The translations under genes and the position numbers were made by a program. Source: Solanum dulcamara (taxonomy: Eukaryota; Streptophyta; Magnoliopsida; Solanales; Solanaceae). From it: a DNA stretch of 64,000 nt. The notes under the pieces are model-generated. The model was not told where the DNA came from, ran no database searches, and worked only from the letters and a program-made list of their open reading frames with translations. The stretch lies in the NCBI RefSeq assembly GCF_947179165.1, contig NC_077247.1:44498935-44562934 (forward strand), written 5' to 3'. This document shows, piece by piece, positions 61,263 through 64,000 of this stretch (its first letter is position 1; the number at the start of each line of letters is the position of its first letter).

Positions 61263-61521
61263 GTTTTGGCAGTGCATTGAATTCTAAATTGTTGGAATTT
61301 ATGTTATATACTTCTTTAAGGCATGTTTGGAAATGAGTTTTGTAAAATCAGTAAATTTTGTTATGATTACCTTTTTGTATTATTCATATAATCTAATATT
61401 GAGTAATTAAGAGGAGTAAGCTATTGCTAATTCTAGATTAAGCTGTAGAAATCTGATTGTTTGATAAGTCATGTTCTACGAAGAATACTCTTTTTTGAGA
61501 AAGTAGAGTAGTTTTATAAAT

Positions 61522-61693
61522 GGAAAAAGGGTCAAAAATACCCTTGAACTTTTTGAAATAGGTCAAATTTATCCTCCTTTATGGCTTTGGCTAAAAAATA
61601 CCCTCGGAGGAAGGGTATTTTTGAGCCAAAAACTTAACGGAGGATAAATTTGACCTATTGCAAATAATTAAGAGGTATTTTTGGCTCTTTTCC
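61522..61693. mobile_element. Mutator-like MITE
   Basis: Inverted ends GGAAAAAGGGTCAAAAATACC and the complement of GGTATTTTTGGCTCTTTTCC, plus inner inverted words (aggtcaaatttatcctcc / ggaggataaatttgacct). An exact 10-bp direct repeat TTTTATAAAT flanks it (61512-61521 and 61694-61703), close to the 9-bp duplication of Mutator-like elements. 172 bp, non-coding. Confidence 0.85.
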
Positions 61694-61809
61694 TTTTATA
61701 AATTTGAACAGCATGAAGGATGTTCTACTGGTACTCTAAAATGTAACAAAAAGAAAAGATATGGCCCTTTTACTTTGTGGGGATTCTGGTGTTTCTAGAA
61801 CTGTTTCAG

Positions 61810-62210
61810 CCTCATTACATGTTACATTTGACACCATAAGCAAAACGAAAATATACATTTAACTTTATTGATGGAGCTAGCAAAATCTTCAAAACAATTT
61901 TTTTCCCTTTCAGTCCAAATATTCCACCCAAATAAAGTCGGATATAGTTTTCCACCATGGTGAACTCCTCTCTCCTACGCCTTCTCTGTACCAGCATATC
62001 ATCTGTAGTCCTTGGAATGACACATTGCATTCCGATGATACATAATAAAAGCTGCTACAGTTGCACAGTAACCTGGCAGTGCAAAAACAAGTGGCAAATG
62101 CTCTCATTATGTCTCCCACAAAACACATTTGCTACTCCGGGGGAAACCTTTTTTTCCCTCATGAATGAGTCAAGCTTCTTTACACCAAATCCATGAAAAG
62201 CTAACTGCCT
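61810..62210 (-). mobile_element. LINE remnant (zinc-binding C-terminal part of a reverse transcriptase)
   Basis: The minus strand reads, with frameshifts, NESICHLFLHCQV then a PTLFGWNIWTER-like phrase. That is the CHLFxHC...WxIWxERN pattern of the zf-RVT region near the C terminus of plant L1-type LINEs. Ends are undefined. Confidence 0.5.
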
Positions 62211-62812
62211 TCAATGGAGCTTTGGATCTCCAGATTTGCTTCCATGACCAAGGACTTAACGTGAGCTCACTGTAATCACACACTTGTTGCTAGGGATCCA
62301 TGTTATGCTGTCTTATGTGTTATTTAGCTGCAGATATGTGTTTAAAAGACGGAAGAATTCAGCAGCCCTATTCACCTCTCAGTTGTTAGAATTTTTTTTG
62401 AAGTTGATGCTCCAACCCCCATTCACCTCCTGAAAAAAGATTCTAATAGGGGCATGGCATTTATACATGTTCAGTTTGGCTGACAGGTGTTTTTGAGGCT
62501 GGAAGCTTCATTTGAACAAGCCCTGAGGTTAGCGAATCCAAGCATCAGCTTTTGGCAACTTAATGGCGGGATGCATCTAGCACTTTCAAATGACTTTCTT
62601 AGAAGAGACCAAGTAGTTTCAAGTTTCAGTGCAGCTTTTTGTTTTAGAGAATGGAAAAAAAATTCGTGAATGTCTCATCTTTTTAGTGATTAGAGAGAAT
62701 AATTTTTTTTTGTTATTACGGTGTTTAGACATCTGCTAATGCTGAGAGGCTAAATTCAACGGATATTATACTGTTGATGAGCAAAAGTATACGATGTATA
62801 AGAGTGAAAATG
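62211..62812. other. Intergenic DNA, no gene seen
   Basis: A 60-codon plus-strand frame (62487-62669) has no family features. May include more decayed LINE sequence. Confidence 0.5.
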
Positions 62813-62885
62813 CGACTCCACTGGGGATCGAACCCAGAATCTCTGGTTTCGTAGACCAGCGCCTTATCCATTGGGCCATGGAGTC
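62813..62885 (-). tRNA. tRNA-Arg (anticodon ACG)
   Basis: Read on the minus strand from 62885: acceptor GACTCCA pairs with TGGAGTC, D arm GGCCCAATGGATAAGGC, anticodon loop CTACGAA with anticodon ACG, T arm with GGTTCGATCCC, discriminator G. 73 nt, no intron. Confidence 0.95.
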
Positions 62886-63733
62886 TTAGATGCTACAACA
62901 GTTTCCCTTACAATATTTATCGTTTTTCCCTTGGCTTTTTAACTATGTCTTCGCCTGTGAATTTGGAGAACATTGTAATATATGATGCTATTCAATAATA
63001 GCGCAAACTTAATGTAGCATTTCTATTTTAATATTATCATTCAACTTCGACTCTATCCTACTTCTAATCTTAGTCTCGTCTATATCATCCGTTAAAAATT
63101 TAATTCATTTATGTCATTTTCGTTTGAAAAATACTCATTTATGCCATTATTTGTGAATTGAAATGACATAAATGAGTCAAACTTTTAACGAATGATATAA
63201 ATGGGTCCTTTCTCAAAATTCGATAACATATTTGAATCTTTTTTCTTTTTAAAAAATAATTTAATTAATGACTTGACCAAATCATAATTGACCACGTGTA
63301 ACAAATAATTTGCGTATATAAGGTATTTTAAGAATTTTTATGTCTATGTATTAATTTTGAACCTCTTGAATAAAAAATTAGAGATTAGTTTAGTTGTTGA
63401 GGGGTTAAATATTAACCTTGAGGTAAGTTCAAATCTTAAGCTAGCCCTTTAATGAAAACCATGAATCCACTGTTGCATATATGAGTTTTTTCTTAAAATT
63501 TGATAAATATTTGAGCTTTTTTATAATATTTATGAGTTACATCGCATATGTTATTATTGTACTAGTATTGTTAACTGATAATTTGAAGAAACCTTGGAGT
63601 AACTGATAAAGTTGTTGTCATGTGACTCTCCGAACCCTGCGCATTGCAAAGCCTTAGTGCACCGAACGACCCTTTTTATTGTTTCAAATTAAATTCTTTT
63701 GCAATCGGAAACTTCCAGAAGATGAGTCGGTGT
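62886..63733. other. Spacer with a short inverted repeat
   Basis: About 63079-63118 and 63160-63206 are inverted copies (for example CATTTATGTCATTTT facing AAATGACATAAATG), a small MITE-like hairpin. Otherwise nothing recognised. The final part is the promoter region of the C2-domain gene. Confidence 0.5.
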
Positions 63734-63744
63734 AAATATATAAG
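63734..63744 (+). promoter_or_regulatory. Probable TATA box of the C2-domain gene
   Basis: AAATATATAAG 65-75 bp before the start codon, at the point where base composition turns GC-rich. Confidence 0.45.
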
Positions 63745-63808
63745 TTGGAGCGAGAAATTACAGCAGCATTTGGCAAAATCACTTTATCAATTCCAATTCA
63801 TCTCCGGA

Positions 63809-64000
63809 ATGCCTGAATCTCATTTATGGCGGCGGAGGTCACCGCAGGAGGAGCGGCTTAGAGAAATAGAAGTTCTCATATACTCGGCCGAAGGCCTGAA
63901 GAACGTGAAGCACTTGACCAAGATGAGGACCTACGCCGAGGTCTACGTGGAGAGAGACGTCCACGTGGCAAAAACCAAAGTAGCGGAGCACGGCGGCGAC
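63809..64000 (+). CDS. C2-domain protein, N-terminal part (cut by window edge)
   Basis: 64 codons are visible: MPESHLWRRRSPQEERLREI, then a typical C2 first strand and loop, EVLIYSAEGLKNVKHLTKM, then TYAEVYVERD. C2 domains bind membranes, often with calcium; plant proteins with an N-terminal C2 of this kind include SRC2- and BAP-like proteins. The acidic Ca-binding residues lie further on and are not in view. The region is GC-richer than the rest of the window. A second ATG at 63825 in another frame stops after 11 codons, so 63809 is the better start. Confidence 0.75.
   Translation, partial: MPESHLWRRRSPQEERLREIEVLIYSAEGLKNVKHLTKMRTYAEVYVERDVHVAKTKVAEHGGD

Overview
This window is nuclear DNA from a dicot plant, most likely a member of the Solanaceae. 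The genes carry long AT-rich introns with GT..AG borders. The spaces between them are full of old transposable elements, including RTE-type LINE ends with a TTG-repeat tail, hAT, Stowaway and Mutator-like MITEs, and tRNA-derived SINE-like repeats. The family assignment rests on recognising these repeats from memory; no search was run.

Layout. Bases 1-17,700 hold no convincing host gene. They contain a Stowaway MITE, SINE-like copies, a long inverted-repeat element with a nested insertion, another MITE, low-complexity DNA and one decayed Ty1/copia element (10605-15855). From 17.7 to 21 kb lie two minus-strand genes, an F-box protein and an At4g10955-like lipase. A truncated RTE LINE follows (21.9-22.9 kb). 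Next come two plus-strand genes, a membrane '60S L18a-like' protein (23777-30014) and true ribosomal protein L18a/eL20 (31442-34342). A minus-strand F-box/DUF295 gene (34785-36754) is broken by a 7-bp duplication and by 697 bp of foreign-looking DNA flanked by a 66-bp duplication. A cluster of six palindromes (37.7-38.0 kb) and a LINE fragment precede NRPE7, the Pol V-type RPB7 paralogue (40025-40567). NRPE7 is followed by a rearranged scrap of the RPL18A gene.

From 43516 to 48838 lies a second copia element. Its two 202-bp LTRs read as identical, its gag and pol frames are open, and a 5-bp target duplication flanks it, so it is a very recent insertion. It sits 277 bp upstream of, and in the same orientation as, a cytochrome b561-domain gene (49116-51902). 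Intron 3 of that gene holds a piece of organellar 23S-type rRNA. Then come the urease accessory GTPase gene UREG (52513-56206, seven exons), a tRNA-Thr(UGU), a hairpin MITE, a CCDC174-like coiled-coil gene (58312-60738), a MULE-type MITE, a LINE remnant, a tRNA-Arg(ACG) on the minus strand, and the first 64 codons of a C2-domain protein running off the right edge.

The host genes are unrelated housekeeping or regulatory genes (translation, RNA-directed DNA methylation, nickel/urease maturation, redox membrane protein, proteolysis adaptors) and do not form a pathway. I see no convincing new biological system. The observations most worth checking are the young copia element and its position, the foreign insert with a long duplication in the F-box gene, the palindrome cluster, the scrambled RPL18A copy, and a 39-bp duplication that creates a second in-frame splice acceptor.
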